A stretch of DNA of 64,000 bases from Paralvinella palmiformis (lineage: Eukaryota; Annelida; Polychaeta; Terebellida; Alvinellidae). A program made the position numbers and the translations under genes. Positions 47,281 to 60,239 of this stretch are shown piece after piece. The notes under the pieces are model-generated. The model made no database searches. It saw only the letters and a program-made list of their open reading frames with translations, and was not told the origin of the DNA. Every line of letters begins with the position of its first letter. Position 1 is the stretch's first letter. The DNA lies in NCBI GenBank assembly GCA_025642065.1, contig JAODUP010000223.1, forward strand, positions 453,698 to 517,697, written 5' to 3'.

Positions 47281-47540
47281 CTACACCCCACATATCAACA
47301 CATATGTAAAACTATAGTCAGGGCTACTCATCAACCTGTGGGACAAGGTAATAAGCTTTTCGTAGGTAACAAATGTGTCAAGTACACAAGGAATTGGTTG
47401 TATGTAGGCTACGTACAAAAAGCTGAAACACAAGTAAAAGGTACCATATGACAAAATAAACCTATTAATCCGAATATTTCCATCATCGGATGCTGATCTC
47501 AGCTTCTTTTTGGTTTCGAATAGCCAAACAAATGCTGCCG
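47281..47540. repeat. Dispersed repeat RX, copy 2
   Basis: Matches 55,605-55,915 in the same orientation and 295-575 inverted ('ctactcatca.cctgtggga', 'cttttcgta', 'acaaatgtgtcaa', 'aggctacgtacaaaa'). A 100-codon minus-strand frame spans it but is not conserved in the other copies. Confidence 0.72.
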
Positions 47541-47763
47541 GAGTAACAAACACATTCAGGAGTATAAATCTATCAAACAGCATTGAATGAATAAATATAA
47601 TCTCGTTTCACACGACTGCATAAAAGGATAAAAATACAGATTATACATTGAACATAAGGTAATAGAATAAAACATGTTATAATAGATACATAACCTTTGA
47701 CAACTGTCAGTCAACAATATTGGTTAATTATTGTTTATGTCTTAAAGCAGAATACAAGAAGTA

Positions 47764-47881
47764 ACTTACACATGTCTCAACAAGAAAAGTCGCCACTCTG
47801 GATTCAGTCCCCTGAAGAAACATCCAGAGTTTGAATTCACGGTTCCAGATTATCTGTGCCTGTGTCTTATTATACACAGCT

Positions 47882-47932
<51 letters not shown>
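47764..47932 (+). repeat. Dispersed repeat R3, copy 3 (truncated), with (CA)n tail
   Basis: Holds only the last 120 bp of R3 ('acacatgtctcaacaagaaa' onward) plus a CA tract at 47,884-47,932. Confidence 0.85.
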
Positions 47933-47939
47933 TTTCCTT

Positions 47940-48680
47940 TCTAATCAATATAATCATATCATCTCTCCTATAATCCAGACTAAAAACATTATCTTTGTTA
48001 GTATTGTGTTCTATTTTATATTAACTTTAATCCAGAAGATGGACGACATATCCTTAGATAGTAAATTCCAGATAACAATATACCGGATAAATAAACAAGG
48101 ATATAGGGCTAGTAATTATATTAACTTGGGTACATTTCATTATGTTCTGAACCTTGCTCGTATTTCACGTTTTGATGATATGCAATAGTGAAATAATTTA
48201 GCCACTGATTTGAGATAAAGGTAATTCATTTAGAATGTCTAATAAATAGGTATACACTCTACTAATATAGTCGGAATCTATAGAACCCCAACTCACCGTA
48301 TACTCTCTGGCTAGTATACGTCTTATTGCTTCTATATTATTAAGAACATAATCCACATTAATCCACCTTATCTTACCAGATAAGTCTTCAAAATTGTTTC
48401 AACATATTAATATATATGTTTGTTTATTAGATGTTACTTGGCAAGGTTACCTTTCTTTTGGGCGGAGTGGGGACCCGAGCTTAATTCAATCAGGTGTTTA
48501 TTTTATTTGTTCTTAAATTTCTTTTTACAGAAATGTGATTATTACAGTAATATCTTATACTGTATGCATCATATGATCAAAAATCATTCATCAGGTATGG
48601 AGAGTGTTTACATTATCAGTAAACTAAATCCATTCAGACAATATTATGCTTAATTTGAAAAATAAATGTCTGATATTTGT
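47940..48680. other. Non-coding spacer, nothing recognised
   Basis: Short frames (for example 48,039-48,188) show no domain. No repeat match noticed. Confidence 0.4.
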
Positions 48681-48967
48681 TAACTTAAGAGATAATTAAG
48701 AGGCATATTATGCTGTAGTTGAGATGTTCCTTTTTCTGTGCGTGGAGACTGTATGTTTCCAGGTCCGCGCATGCTAATAAAAGTTGATCTGGAGCTGTAT
48801 ATTCCGTGCACTATTTGTGTCTTTGGAGGCACGCCGTTTAATGACTGATAGCAGACACAGTACGCTCTTAAAGCATGTACTTCTGACTCAGGAATAGAAA
48901 CACTGCATCGCATCTCGAGCGGTGGCATTGGACACAGCTCGCGCGGTTGGTGGGTTTTATATAACAA
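48680..48967 (-). other. Unrecognised 95-codon open frame in GC-richer island
   Basis: A minus-strand frame beginning MLYKTHQPRELCPMPPLEMR lies in a locally GC-richer stretch directly left of R3 copy 2. Composition is more protein-like than neighbouring frames (Cys, Pro and charged residues), but no family is recognised. It lacks splice or promoter context and could be part of an unknown transposon. Confidence 0.3.
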
Positions 48968-48985
48968 CTTATATAATTCACCTTG

Positions 48986-49618
48986 GTTGTATGTGGGAAT
49001 AGAATTATCTTTCCTAGGTCCAGTTACGTCCAGTTTGTACTATGACATTCAAGATTAGCTCTAATCTGCTTGTCATAAATAACATTTAAGAACTACAATA
49101 GTTAGAATAGCATAAATTAGGTCAGGTTTGAAAATGATAGCATAGTTCAAACAGTACGGAAGCTATGACGCGCTATTACGGTCTGCTTCAGCGCAGATGT
49201 CAGTCTTTTAATAGTAATTAAGATAAACAGTTTTAATAGTAGTCGCTTCATGACGCCTGCCCGTTGTAAAAACTGATCTTTGAAGACAGTGACAATTGGG
49301 TTATATGGTTTATATAATATTGCTTTGAAGAAAGATACAGCAGTTAAAAAATAGCTATAAATAGGGCTGCTTAGATCATTAATCTAAACATTCTCACTAC
49401 TGCCGTGATCTGACTTGGGTGTTCTACTCCCAAACTCCACGGCTGTAGGTGATTCGCTTTTTGTTTTTGCTTGGCGGCTTAGGGACTGGTGAGACATTAC
49501 ACATGTCTCAGCAAGAAAAGTCGCCACTCTGGATTCAGTCCCCTGAAGAAACGTCCAGAGTTTGAATTCACGGATCGAGATTCTCTGTGCCTGTGCCTTA
49601 TTATACACAGCTAAAACA

Positions 49619-49655
<37 letters not shown>
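48986..49655 (+). repeat. Dispersed repeat R3, copy 2, with (CA)n tail
   Basis: Near-identical to 20,091-20,716 along its whole length, ending in a shorter CA tract (49,614-49,651). Confidence 0.9.
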
Positions 49656-49657
<2 letters not shown>

Positions 49658-49679
49658 TTGTGTGTGTTTGTTCACAATC

Positions 49680-52150
49680 ACACATATCCACTATGAACTA
49701 CATATTAAGTGTCCATTTGATAATGGACAATGACATTAATATTTCTGCAGTATCACGCAACATCCGTTAATTATATTGTCTTATATTTACTCATATTTGA
49801 CATGTAATAGGTTTGAGATATTTACATGTATTTGTTCTATGTATGTTTATTAATGTCAATTAATCTATTGGTTTATTTGTTCAATCCTGTTTAATATATT
49901 ATCTTTACCCTGCTCATCCTCCTCATCCTCATTAATTTTAGATAAATGTACGATAAAACGAGTAATAAGGTCACGGGAAACTAACTACTTTCTGGATCAG
50001 AGTAACTTAATAAAACAAATATATGGCAGCCTATGGAAAGAAATGACTGGAAATGAGGTGGTCGGAATAGACAAGTGGACAAGGTGATCATTAAGTTAGG
50101 TTTTATTCCGTGTATTGCAGACAATTACCTTCCCATATACCATTGTATAGCTCCCATACAATAACCGACAATATATCACACGTTGACCCTGTTTAATGTT
50201 TTCAGTCTATTTAGATTTGACTGAGTTCCAATACACCATTTAATCAGCTTTTAGCTCCAAATATTGCCCAGAAGTCGGTCGTATTGAGACATCTTTTTAT
50301 TTTTAACACCTGAAGTGATGTATTATAATAAATAAATAATGTTATTGTATTCTTCCTCCCCTGAATCTGTTCTATATGTAGAAAAAGTGTTTCTTACCTC
50401 AGATCAGGATCTTCAAAATAGTTTCAGTAATTCTTCTGGCTTCAAGACTGAGATGATTAAGAACAATATTGGATCATTTAGTGAAATGATCGATGCTTCA
50501 GACACAGACTAACTCCTTTTTCAGTTTTCTCTTCACCAATTAACACCAAATCTGTGACTAAATGAACTAAACTAGTCACAAAATCTGGCTGTATGTTCTT
50601 ATTCAATTCAATTCAACTAATTTATTTCAGAATATAAATTCCATATGAATTATATTATACATATAACAACTTATAATTTTTTTTATAAATTTAGTATTTT
50701 CGTCCAGCTAGCACAGGAGCTAGAATTATAATAAAACAAACTAGAAACTATACATTGTACTATCAAATTGCTAATAGCACCTAAACGTGTTTTAAAACTA
50801 TAAAGCTTTTGCGAACCAGCACCCCAAATGAATCAATATTATCATTGGCATAAATTGCAGACATTATTAAATGCAGATATTGCAGGTATTATTAAAGGCC
50901 ACTACAACACGTTTATGTGTATACTGGAGGAACATTTTTTTAAACGCCTGATAATCATATTCCCTCTTGAATAAAGTGATTTAACATATCTCATGATATT
51001 ATAATCATCCTGATGTGTGTCATGTATAATTACACCTAAATATTTGTTACTTGTCACGAAAATCAGAGGTACATCAATAAGGCAGAGAGTAGGTACGAAT
51101 AAGCCATTCAGTGAATTTGGTTTGAAACACATACACTTTGTCTTTTTCTCATTAAAAATAATAAAATTTGAAACATCAAAGTCAGCACACATATCAAGCA
51201 GTTCCTGGATAGCAGTAGGTGAGGGAGCTATGATACAGGTATCATCCACATACATTAAATGAGTTATAATCATGCCATACATACTACAACCAATATAACT
51301 CTGTTTCAAGATGCAACTGAGCTCATCGATGTATATATATTAAACAACCCATGTGACTTAATTCCACCTTGTCTTACACCATTAGACACAGTAAAGAATT
51401 GGGAGAATTAGTCACCCCAACGTACACAAAATGTTTGTTGACAATACCAGAATATGAGAAGACGGATCAAAATAACATCAATATTATATTTAATAAGTTT
51501 CTTAATACGATCAAATTCATTTGAAGCATCAAGATAACAAATATATACTTGACTAGATCGTTGATTATGATTTTCTGTTATCTGTTTGAGAGTGAACACA
51601 CATACATATCTGTACCATGTAACATAATAAATCCACCCAGCTATAGGCTGCAATTTTCCTTTTGTTTCCACAACAGGAATCAAATTGTGACTAGAGTCCT
51701 ACAGAGACTTAACGATACATAAATAATTGTCTATTGATAATTTATGATCTGAATTATTACCTGATATTTCATTCCAAATAAACATGACATAATCAAGCGT
51801 AATATTACACTAGAACTGAGAAGATTTATTGTGATATCCATCAATTGAAGGAGAACATTATAGAGGACCAATCAATACGTGGATTAAGATTACATTCATT
51901 ATGTTCCATAACATGAAAACACTCACAGTACAATCGTTTTCTAAGAATATTAGTCTAGCATTGAACCTACATCATTGTAGCTTCATTGTATTCCATAATG
52001 AGTCATTCGATGTCCATTATGTTCTGTTCCTGGATCCATGAAAGTTACCAGAAGTCTACATTAAATGTGATAAAAAGGAAAATTGTAGGCATCCTTTCGT
52101 GAAGATACAAATTTGTAAAATGTGTTCTTGTGTCTCCAATAAATGACTAT
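49680..52150 (-). repeat. Duplicated non-coding block D4, inverted copy, split by a LINE
   Basis: Reverse complement of 16,440-17,640. The left part (49,680-50,602) and right part (51,937-52,150) are separated by a LINE insertion. The block separates R3 from D3b, which adjoin at 20.8 kb. Confidence 0.8.
50603..51936 (-). pseudogene. 5'-truncated LINE reverse transcriptase (YVDD type)
   Basis: Minus-strand reading: RT palm VYICYLDASNEFDRI (block A), LIRLLIFWYCQQTFCVRWGD, then a deleted and frame-shifted VRQGG region. The intact catalytic box HLMYVDDTCIIAPSPTAIQE follows, then KKTKCMCFKPNS, SNKYLGVIIHD, and VKSLYSRGNMIIRRLKKCS. The C-terminal remnant (DSFGVLVRKSFIVLK) lies near 50,800. This differs from the CR1/L2-like family (its own 'SLYSRGN' segment). 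The insertion lies inside block D4 and the uninterrupted sequence survives at about 16,650-16,720. Few stops interrupt it, so it is comparatively young. Confidence 0.88.
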
Positions 52151-52184
52151 CTTAGTAAGCATGTTGATTATAAGATACACTCGC

Positions 52185-53430
<1,246 letters not shown>

Positions 53431-53880
53431 GATGACTTAATTAGTTCATGTGTATTACAGATGGACATCGGTACACACAAATATAGACGTACACAAATAT
53501 AACAAGTACAAACACACTAATGTATAACGCATCTAATAAACCATTTACAGAAAACATAATTACGAGCAAAGAGAATTGAATGCCTTCCTAATGAAATGTT
53601 TATGTAATATGAATCATTGTTTTTTGCCATAAAAGGTTGATGGATGAAGGCATAAAAAGATTTTGTAATTAGTGTACTAACTGTCACCAGGAAAGTTATA
53701 ATTCTGTTAAGGTCCAAATAAATGCTAAATATTAATGTTTTCTGGTTACCATTTTGCGAAAGGGATGTAGTAGAATTTGTACAGGAGTTATGCAAGAACA
53801 CCTAAGATTATTGACGTTAGTATGCATAAATAATCTATATAAGGAAGCCAGTAGACTCAGAACAGGGCCAGCATAGGCCA
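53431..53880. other. Non-coding spacer, nothing recognised
   Basis: AT-rich, no supported coding. Confidence 0.45.
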
Positions 53881-54144
53881 ATGATAACAATGCTAGATTG
53901 GGTAGTAAACAAAATGATAACAGTGCTAGATTGGGTAGTAAACACAATGATAACAGTGCTAGATTGGGTAGTAAACAAAATGATAACAGTGCTAGATTGG
54001 GTAGTAAACAAAATGATAACAGTGCTAGATTGGGTAGTAAACAAAATGATAACAGTGCTAGATTGGGTAGTAAACAAAATGATAAAAGTGCTAGATTGGG
54101 TAGTAAACAAAATGATAACAGTGCTAGATTGGGTAGTAAACAAA
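53881..54144. repeat. 33-bp minisatellite, 8 copies
   Basis: Units start every 33 bp with 'atgataacagtgctagattg', almost identical (three single-base variants). The length is a multiple of 3 and four of six frames are open (MITVLDWVVNK, NDNSARLGSKQ and two on minus), which rules out inferring coding from openness alone. Confidence 0.97.
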
Positions 54145-55590
54145 ATGAAAATATTACCCAGAAAAGCAGAATAAAAATATCTTCATCCAAATTTTGACAA
54201 ATAATTCTCGACTTACAACAAAGCAAAAAGAAGAACTAAAATTGTCGAAGAATTAATTCTGGGAGCAAACTGAAGAAGGCAAGTCGAGAAACTTCGTGTA
54301 CATGGGTTATATATAGACTTATCGGATAATTGAACGATTAGAAAGATCCCGAAATAGAAAACACCAATGACGAGAAAAACACAAATATTCCTGGTATGTT
54401 TCGACTAATTTAGTTATTAGATCGTTGTGTTATCTGTACACAAGTACATATATCCCGATAAATGAGATAGTAGATCTAAATTGTAGATTAAACACAATGA
54501 ATCTGTACATCATCATGATTATAAAGTCAAAACAAAACAACTATTTGTATATAATTACAGATCCAGAGATATCCAACCAAGGATATGACCAGTATATCAC
54601 AAACATGAGCAACGAGACAGACAGAGACATTATATTATAAATACCAGGACTGAATTTATCACAAGAAGAACCTTTCTGTAACCGACAACATAGCTAATAG
54701 TGAATGTGAGGGGGGTACAAATAAAACCTTTTGCTAGGATGTATATACCGAACCCCCAGGAATAGTCAAATCAATACTAACCTTCTCAATAAGCTTCTAA
54801 TTGAAGCCAAGCGAATAAATACAAGTGAAGTGTTCCAGTAAAAATGAAATAATAAAAGTTATTAAGAAGGAATACAAAAATTAGCAACAGTCTGTGGAGA
54901 CGAGAAATCCTGAAGAGTATAGAGAATGCATTAAGCACAGAAATAAAGTTCGAGCTATGACACAACGATCAAGGAAAGACACAAACATTTACATTTTGAG
55001 CAAAGCTAAGAACAACCCCAAAACATTCTAGACTTACATCAATTGTAGGTTAAAAACAAGAATCGGAATAGAAGACTTTGTAAAGAGAAGATTGCTAAAA
55101 ATCACAAATATAGATCGAGAAAAAGTAGAGAGTGAAGAAGGACACAAATATGGAAGTACATTTGTTATAAGAGAACAAAGATAGATTAGTCACTAAATAA
55201 GCTATTCGTCACCCAAGATAAGTTTATTAAGAATCAAACTGAAAACCGACCAATTATTATGTCCAGAGATGAAGTACATCAAAGGATAATGAACGATAAC
55301 AGAGGAAATCATCGCAGACTTAGAAATTCTATAAAACTCAACGCTGCAGACAGAAACCCGGAAAACAGTACATGATACGGCAATCTATAAGAAAGGACCA
55401 AAGAAGAAATCAGAAAATTACAAACCAGTGATCCTCATATGTATAGCCTGCGAATCATAGAATCCATAATTAGAGAACAGATGTTAGAGTTATGATAAGA
55501 AATCAGCTGGTTAACGACGGACAATATATTCAGTATTTACGTACAGCGTTACTTTAGAAACGTGCAATAGAGCTAGGTAACGTCATTTCG
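54145..55590 (+). pseudogene. Heavily decayed LINE reverse transcriptase N-terminal region
   Basis: Scattered plus-strand stretches: TNIYILSKAKNNPKTF, YINCRLKTRIGIEDF (55,000-55,080, the pre-RT 'K--PK-FW-Y---R' segment), then NPENSTVHDTAIYKKGPKKK (55,350) and SENYKPVILICIA with ESIIREQML (55,410-55,490), equivalent to RT block 'ENYRPVSLT--..KILE-IIR'. Stops are frequent, making this one of the oldest elements here. The 5' boundary is uncertain; only about 54,930-55,520 is well supported. Confidence 0.7.
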
Positions 55591-55599
55591 TATACCTAA

Positions 55600-55920
55600 G
55601 CATGTGTCTGGTCTACTCATCAGCCTGTGGGAACCAGTTAATTCGCTTTTCGTACGCGACAAATGTGTCACGCCCCACAGGAAAGCGGCTACATGCAGGC
55701 TACGTACAAAAGGGGAGCACGTAAAAAACATACCATTTGATACCACAGCTCGCAACAAACAACACGTACGTGTGGTTCAATGGTGACTTGCTACATACAT
55801 ATCATAAACTATTTTCACACCACAGTTTACATTCAACAGTAATTTTCTGTGGTCCAAAAGAAACCTGTATATAAAACATTTCGACACCTCAGATGCTGAC
55901 CTCAGCTTTACTCTAAATTA
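55600..55920. repeat. Dispersed repeat RX, copy 3
   Basis: Inverted relative to 295-575. 'gtgtctggtctactcatcag' at about 55,603 pairs with 'ctgatgagtagaccagacac' at 551-570, a perfect 20-base match. Confidence 0.88.
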
Positions 55921-56184
55921 CTGAAATACAAGAGATGAGTTCTAGAGCTGGTGATGATTCCCATATAGTGTCAGAAACTGAGACACATTAAAACTGAAGA
56001 GTGGACTCAACAACAGAGTTTGAATCCATATGCCGAGAACGGAACATATAAAGTCATCAAAGATAGATTTCAGCACTATCATGATCTCCTTCAACATTTA
56101 CCATCACACACTTAAAACAGACTTTGATGAAAGTAAAAGCCATAACTACACAATTATGTACTATATTATAACTAATAGTACACA

Positions 56185-56188
<4 letters not shown>

Positions 56189-56262
<74 letters not shown>
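56189..56262. repeat. (TA)n microsatellite
   Basis: About 37 uninterrupted units. Confidence 0.95.
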
Positions 56263-56264
<2 letters not shown>

Positions 56265-56529
56265 TTATTGCTTATTAAACATGAAACATAATCCATTCAG
56301 AACTTTGAATGTGTGAAACGGGATGTTATATAGTAATCTGAAACGTACAGAAAACCAGTGCAACTGGAAAAAAGGTGTTCCATTTCCTTTGTAAGTAAGT
56401 GCAGCGCAGTTCTACACTCACTGTAAGAGGTTTGTCAAAGAGAGAGGGATATTATATAACAAGTACTGCTATAGCTCAGTCGAGAAATTATAAGGGTTTG
56501 GTCAAAAGTCTTTCATTTCGATCATTTAT

Positions 56530-58640
56530 ATACTTACAGATAATAGTTTTGTTTCTTCTTTGAAAACGCAACGACTAACGTGTAGAATTTCAATATAAAC
56601 CGTAGATCTACCTTAATTAGGACATTCTCAGTTTTCTTTACATCTTGCTTGGATGAGAAAACATTGAATTCGGTGTTATCCATATTCAATTGCAGCATGT
56701 TACTGTTCATTAAACACTTATGTCTACAATACAAGCTCCAATTAAAAATGAAATATCATCCCATTTAAAGAGATAGTCCACCATCAGAAAATAATTTGAG
56801 GACTAATACAGCTATATTCACAAATATCATAAATAACGTCAAGAGGTGTAAATGATCACCCACATATTAAATCATCCAGTTCAAAGTGCTGATTAATCGA
56901 TTTAATGGCCTTTGGGCGTCATCATTTTGAAGCTAGACAGAGACTGGAAGCTCCTGAATGGTGACGTCATTTCAACGCATCCGGTTGATCTGAAGTCTGT
57001 AGAGCAAATAATTATTTCAGAACATAACGCAACCGCGTTGTTAAAATTACGTCATGAATGACACTCAACCATATAAATCTGAGCCAGAAGGAACCTGACA
57101 AGAGAAAGATGATTCAAATGGCTGATATATTAACGCTCAAGAGAAACAATAATCCATATCAGTGTAGAGATCGCCGATGTGACGTCAGAGCTTTTCAGTT
57201 TGCTCCTTCCCGCCTTCGAATCTGGCTTCCGGTGCAGCCGTAATGGCGTATGGATGTCATGATGTTTAACCATTTCAGCAACTGGATTAGTATACATACA
57301 GTTTAGATCGTTATATAGCGGATCCTTGTGGTACACCAAATTAAGTTTATAATGTAATACGTTATCTACGAATGAACACATACTAGGTGCTATCGATTAT
57401 GTATAAGTTTACCCAATTGAAGGTATATTCCTTGATGTCAAAAGAAAATTCTAAACTCTTTTTGAGCATGAAGCTAAATTAATATAGTAATGTATGGTGT
57501 ATATTTAAAATACTTTTGCATCGCTGACTCATCCATTGACATGTCATTGAAAGTGACCGACTGACAATGGATGTTATCAGTGGTAGAACTTCGTCCAATA
57601 TTTCTTCAAAAGCCAAGTGGGTAGTGTATCTAAGTTATGTGAGGTTTTTAGAGACTTGATTATTATCTCATTTACCATAACCATACAAGCTCTTCAAGAT
57701 ATCTTGGACATTTATTTAGTAAATAGGATGTCCGTATCAATTGTGATATTGCAAGTTTTGTTTCGTGGATCAGATGTGATCTTATTCCAGATGAATGTTT
57801 CGATATTTTCAACATTTTTATAAGATCCAGGTTTATCAAAGTACCAAAGAATATAAGCTATCAACATAATTATTTTTGAACAAGAGGGAGCGAGGTGATT
57901 AATTATATTTTGGGCTCTTTTCTTCTAGGCTTCTACCAGCTTATCAACTGGCCCTCACATTTACTCAGATACTGAGACAACTGTAACTCTTCTATAAAAC
58001 AATAGAATATGTATGACATGATAACTTCTGTGGGTGGTCTTTCTTCGTATGCAATCGGGTTTGTTCATAGTAATGATAAACTTTACAGACAGATTATCGA
58101 AATGGAAATTTAAATCACCAATTTGTATAACATCATACGGGATGTGATCATTTATAAAAGAATGATGAAGTTTCCAAGTCTTTCTGCTTAGAGGTAGGGG
58201 GACGATATATTATTTAAAAAAAACATGTAATCTTACCTATAGGTATGATACGGTCCATTCTCTAAAAATGTAAATATATATATCTGAGTTGTCTGAGACT
58301 TACCAGCCAGGCCAGATTTGCAAAGATTGTCAATATCACAATATAATTATACTCAAAGACCTACAGGAGCCAACTCACTTATAGTAAGCTGATCAATGTC
58401 AGTTCTAAACAGAGGTTAAGTGATCTCTAATACATCAACGCCATGCTATACAACAACAACAAAAAACAGTCACAGGTATAGTTTTATTCCTCAATGATTG
58501 ACCACTTATATAACGTAATGATATAGGGACTTCAACTTTCGGATCTTCATTATAAGTCATGAGGTTCCTTGGTAAATCTCTAGATATGTTTCGACCAGTA
58601 TGCAAAATGACATCTGTATTAACAATGTATTAACAATTGA
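56530..58640 (-). pseudogene. Decayed LINE (CR1/L2-like), endonuclease through RT, interrupted by an insertion
   Basis: Minus strand, from high to low coordinates: YNEDPKVEVPISLRYISGQS (58,550); EITEPLFRTDIDQLTISELA (about 58,420, frames shifted); endonuclease motif IQIGDLNFHFDN (about 58,110); end of endonuclease and linker near 57,950-57,830; RT start (LDTLPTWLLKK, 57,610); LEFSFDIKEYTFNW (about 57,450). Then come FGVPQGSAI, CMYTNPVAEMVKHHDIH (57,270), a foreign insertion (56,760-57,262), and DDISFLIGACI with MNSNMLQLNMD, FSSKQDVKKTEN (56,740-56,620). The YADD catalytic segment that should sit between HHDIH and DDIS is missing. Same family as 24.85-26.72 kb. Confidence 0.85.
56760..57262. 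mobile_element. Insertion of about 500 bp inside a LINE
   Basis: Flanked on both sides by LINE RT sequence in one orientation. The insert begins (plus strand) 'tttaaagagatagtccacca' and ends near 'ggcttccggtgcagccgtaa'. It is GC-richer than its surroundings, has CRE octamers at 56,962 and 57,180, and has no transposase frame. It may be a non-autonomous element (MITE or SINE-like). I saw neither terminal inverted repeats nor a clear target duplication, so class is open. Confidence 0.6.
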
Positions 58641-58745
58641 ATAAACACTTCGCTGGCTCATTATTAAAAATATTATTATTATTAGCTAAAGAAATAAGGT
58701 TGTAACTTTTTACTGGATTTTGTGGTGATAAATATTTATTTTATA

Positions 58746-59053
58746 GCTAGTACCTTTAATATGTGGCTAATACATTTAATACGTGTCTAGTACCTTTAAT
58801 ACGTGGTTAATACATTTAATACATGTCTAGTACCTTTAATACGTGGCTAATACATTTAATACGTGTCTAGTACGTTTAATATGTGGCTAATACATTTAAT
58901 ACGTGTCTGTTACCTTTAATACGGAGCTAATACCTTTAATACGTGGGTAATACGTTTAATACGTGCCTAGTACATTTAATTCGTGTCTAGTACATTTAAA
59001 ACGTGTCTAGGACCTTTAATACGTGTGTAGTACCTTTAATACGTGTCTAGTAT
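58746..59053. repeat. 20-bp tandem repeat with alternating 40-bp higher-order structure
   Basis: About 15 units of 20 bp end in 'tttaat'. Two types alternate in the left half: 'acgtgtctagtacctttaat' and 'acgtggctaatacatttaat'. In the right half the alternation breaks down and mostly 'gtctag' units remain. Confidence 0.93.
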
Positions 59054-59455
59054 CTATTCTGCCAGCCCGGATTCCCGTCTTGTGTGACGATGCGTTGGCC
59101 AACGTCTCGAAACAATGGTTTTCTCATTACACTTGAATTTACAATACCTGGATTCAACATGGATATTAGCAGGGGTCCACATAATAATAGTGATCTAAGG
59201 CAGGATGCTAAATGATAACTTCACTTACAGTTGCCGATAAATGTTTATGAACTTTCATGTACCATTCTGGATTTGAGAAGCTAGATCTATAACACTAACT
59301 GTTTAAAACAACTTTCCTTCCGAGAGAAAACTTCCCGAGGCCGTAATATAAACATAGCGCTAACCGGAAGTTGTATTTTAGTGGAGGACTGTTTATATAC
59401 CTATGTATGTGTAATTATATTTCCTGAAGTTCTTCAAAATAATTAACACGCTTAC
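59054..59455. other. Non-coding spacer, nothing recognised
   Basis: The phrase 'gacgatgcgttggccaacgt' at 59,086 contains an imperfect palindrome around TTGGCCAA. No gene. Confidence 0.4.
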
Positions 59456-59459
59456 AGCT

Positions 59460-59640
59460 TCTTTTGGGCACATGGCTAGAGCGTGAGACTATTTACCTGT
59501 GGCTATGGTCATTCTGTGCGGGAGGTTGCAAGTTCGCCCCTCGGCCGTGGCACTATGTTAGGGGGAGTTTTTCATCCAGCCAGGCAACTGACAAGGTCTT
59601 TTCACAGAACATGCCATATATTCTAAATTCTAAATTTATT
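59460..59640 (+). mobile_element. tRNA-derived SINE candidate (family S2)
   Basis: 'catggctagagcgtgaga' resembles an A-box region and 'ggttgcaagttcgcccctc' a tRNA T-arm with B box, about 60 bp apart. A non-tRNA body ('gggggagtttttcatccagc') follows. Markedly GC-richer than its surroundings. No target duplication was identified, so boundaries are approximate. Confidence 0.55.
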
Positions 59641-59734
59641 TAGAATTATTTTCCGTGGGGAAGCTATAAATTACAAGTTATATGTGTCTCCCTCATTTGA
59701 GGTTGTCAGCCACGCTAAAAACTGACATTTTGGC

Positions 59735-59737
<3 letters not shown>

Positions 59738-59801
<64 letters not shown>
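59738..59801. repeat. (ATT)n microsatellite
   Basis: Pure ATT run. Confidence 0.95.
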
Positions 59802-59803
<2 letters not shown>

Positions 59804-59829
59804 AATAACCAGAGAAATTTAATACTAAC

Positions 59830-60200
59830 ATTACTGTTATTACTGAAATTAATAAAGGTGATTGTTCATGTTTATAAAAAATTAAATTCCATATTTTCAT
59901 TATTTGGTGTTGTCGATATTGTTTAATCTAATTGCATTTGATATATTATAATGTGGGCTGTTATTGTAGTGAATGTTAGGGACAGGTTGTTGCTGCCTCG
60001 ATTACTAAAGACAGCTTATTATTACGGCTTATACTAGAGACGGGTTGTTATTGTGGCCGTTACAGGAGACAGGCACTGACATGCTGTAACAGTGGTTAAT
60101 ACTGGATACACAATGTTATTGTGGCTTACACTTGAAACCTGGTACTTTTTGTGACTAATACTGGATACAAGTGATTATTATTTTGGATAAAATTGAAATT
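59830..60200 (+). repeat. Partial copy of block D5 (26.75-26.95 kb segment)
   Basis: 'aataaaggtga.tgtt.atgtt' and 'ttatttggt.ttg.cgatatt' match 26,750-26,830. It continues with loosely repeated 'actagagacaggttgttattgtgg' phrases, giving a degenerate tandem repeat of about 40 bp. Confidence 0.7.
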
Positions 60201-60239
60201 ACATATTGTAAACATGGATTTAGAAGAATTGTTATTCTC

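Noticed and set aside
47281..47583. 100-codon minus-strand frame with hydrophobic stretches as a membrane protein gene
   Set aside because: It overlaps dispersed repeat RX; the other three copies break the frame.
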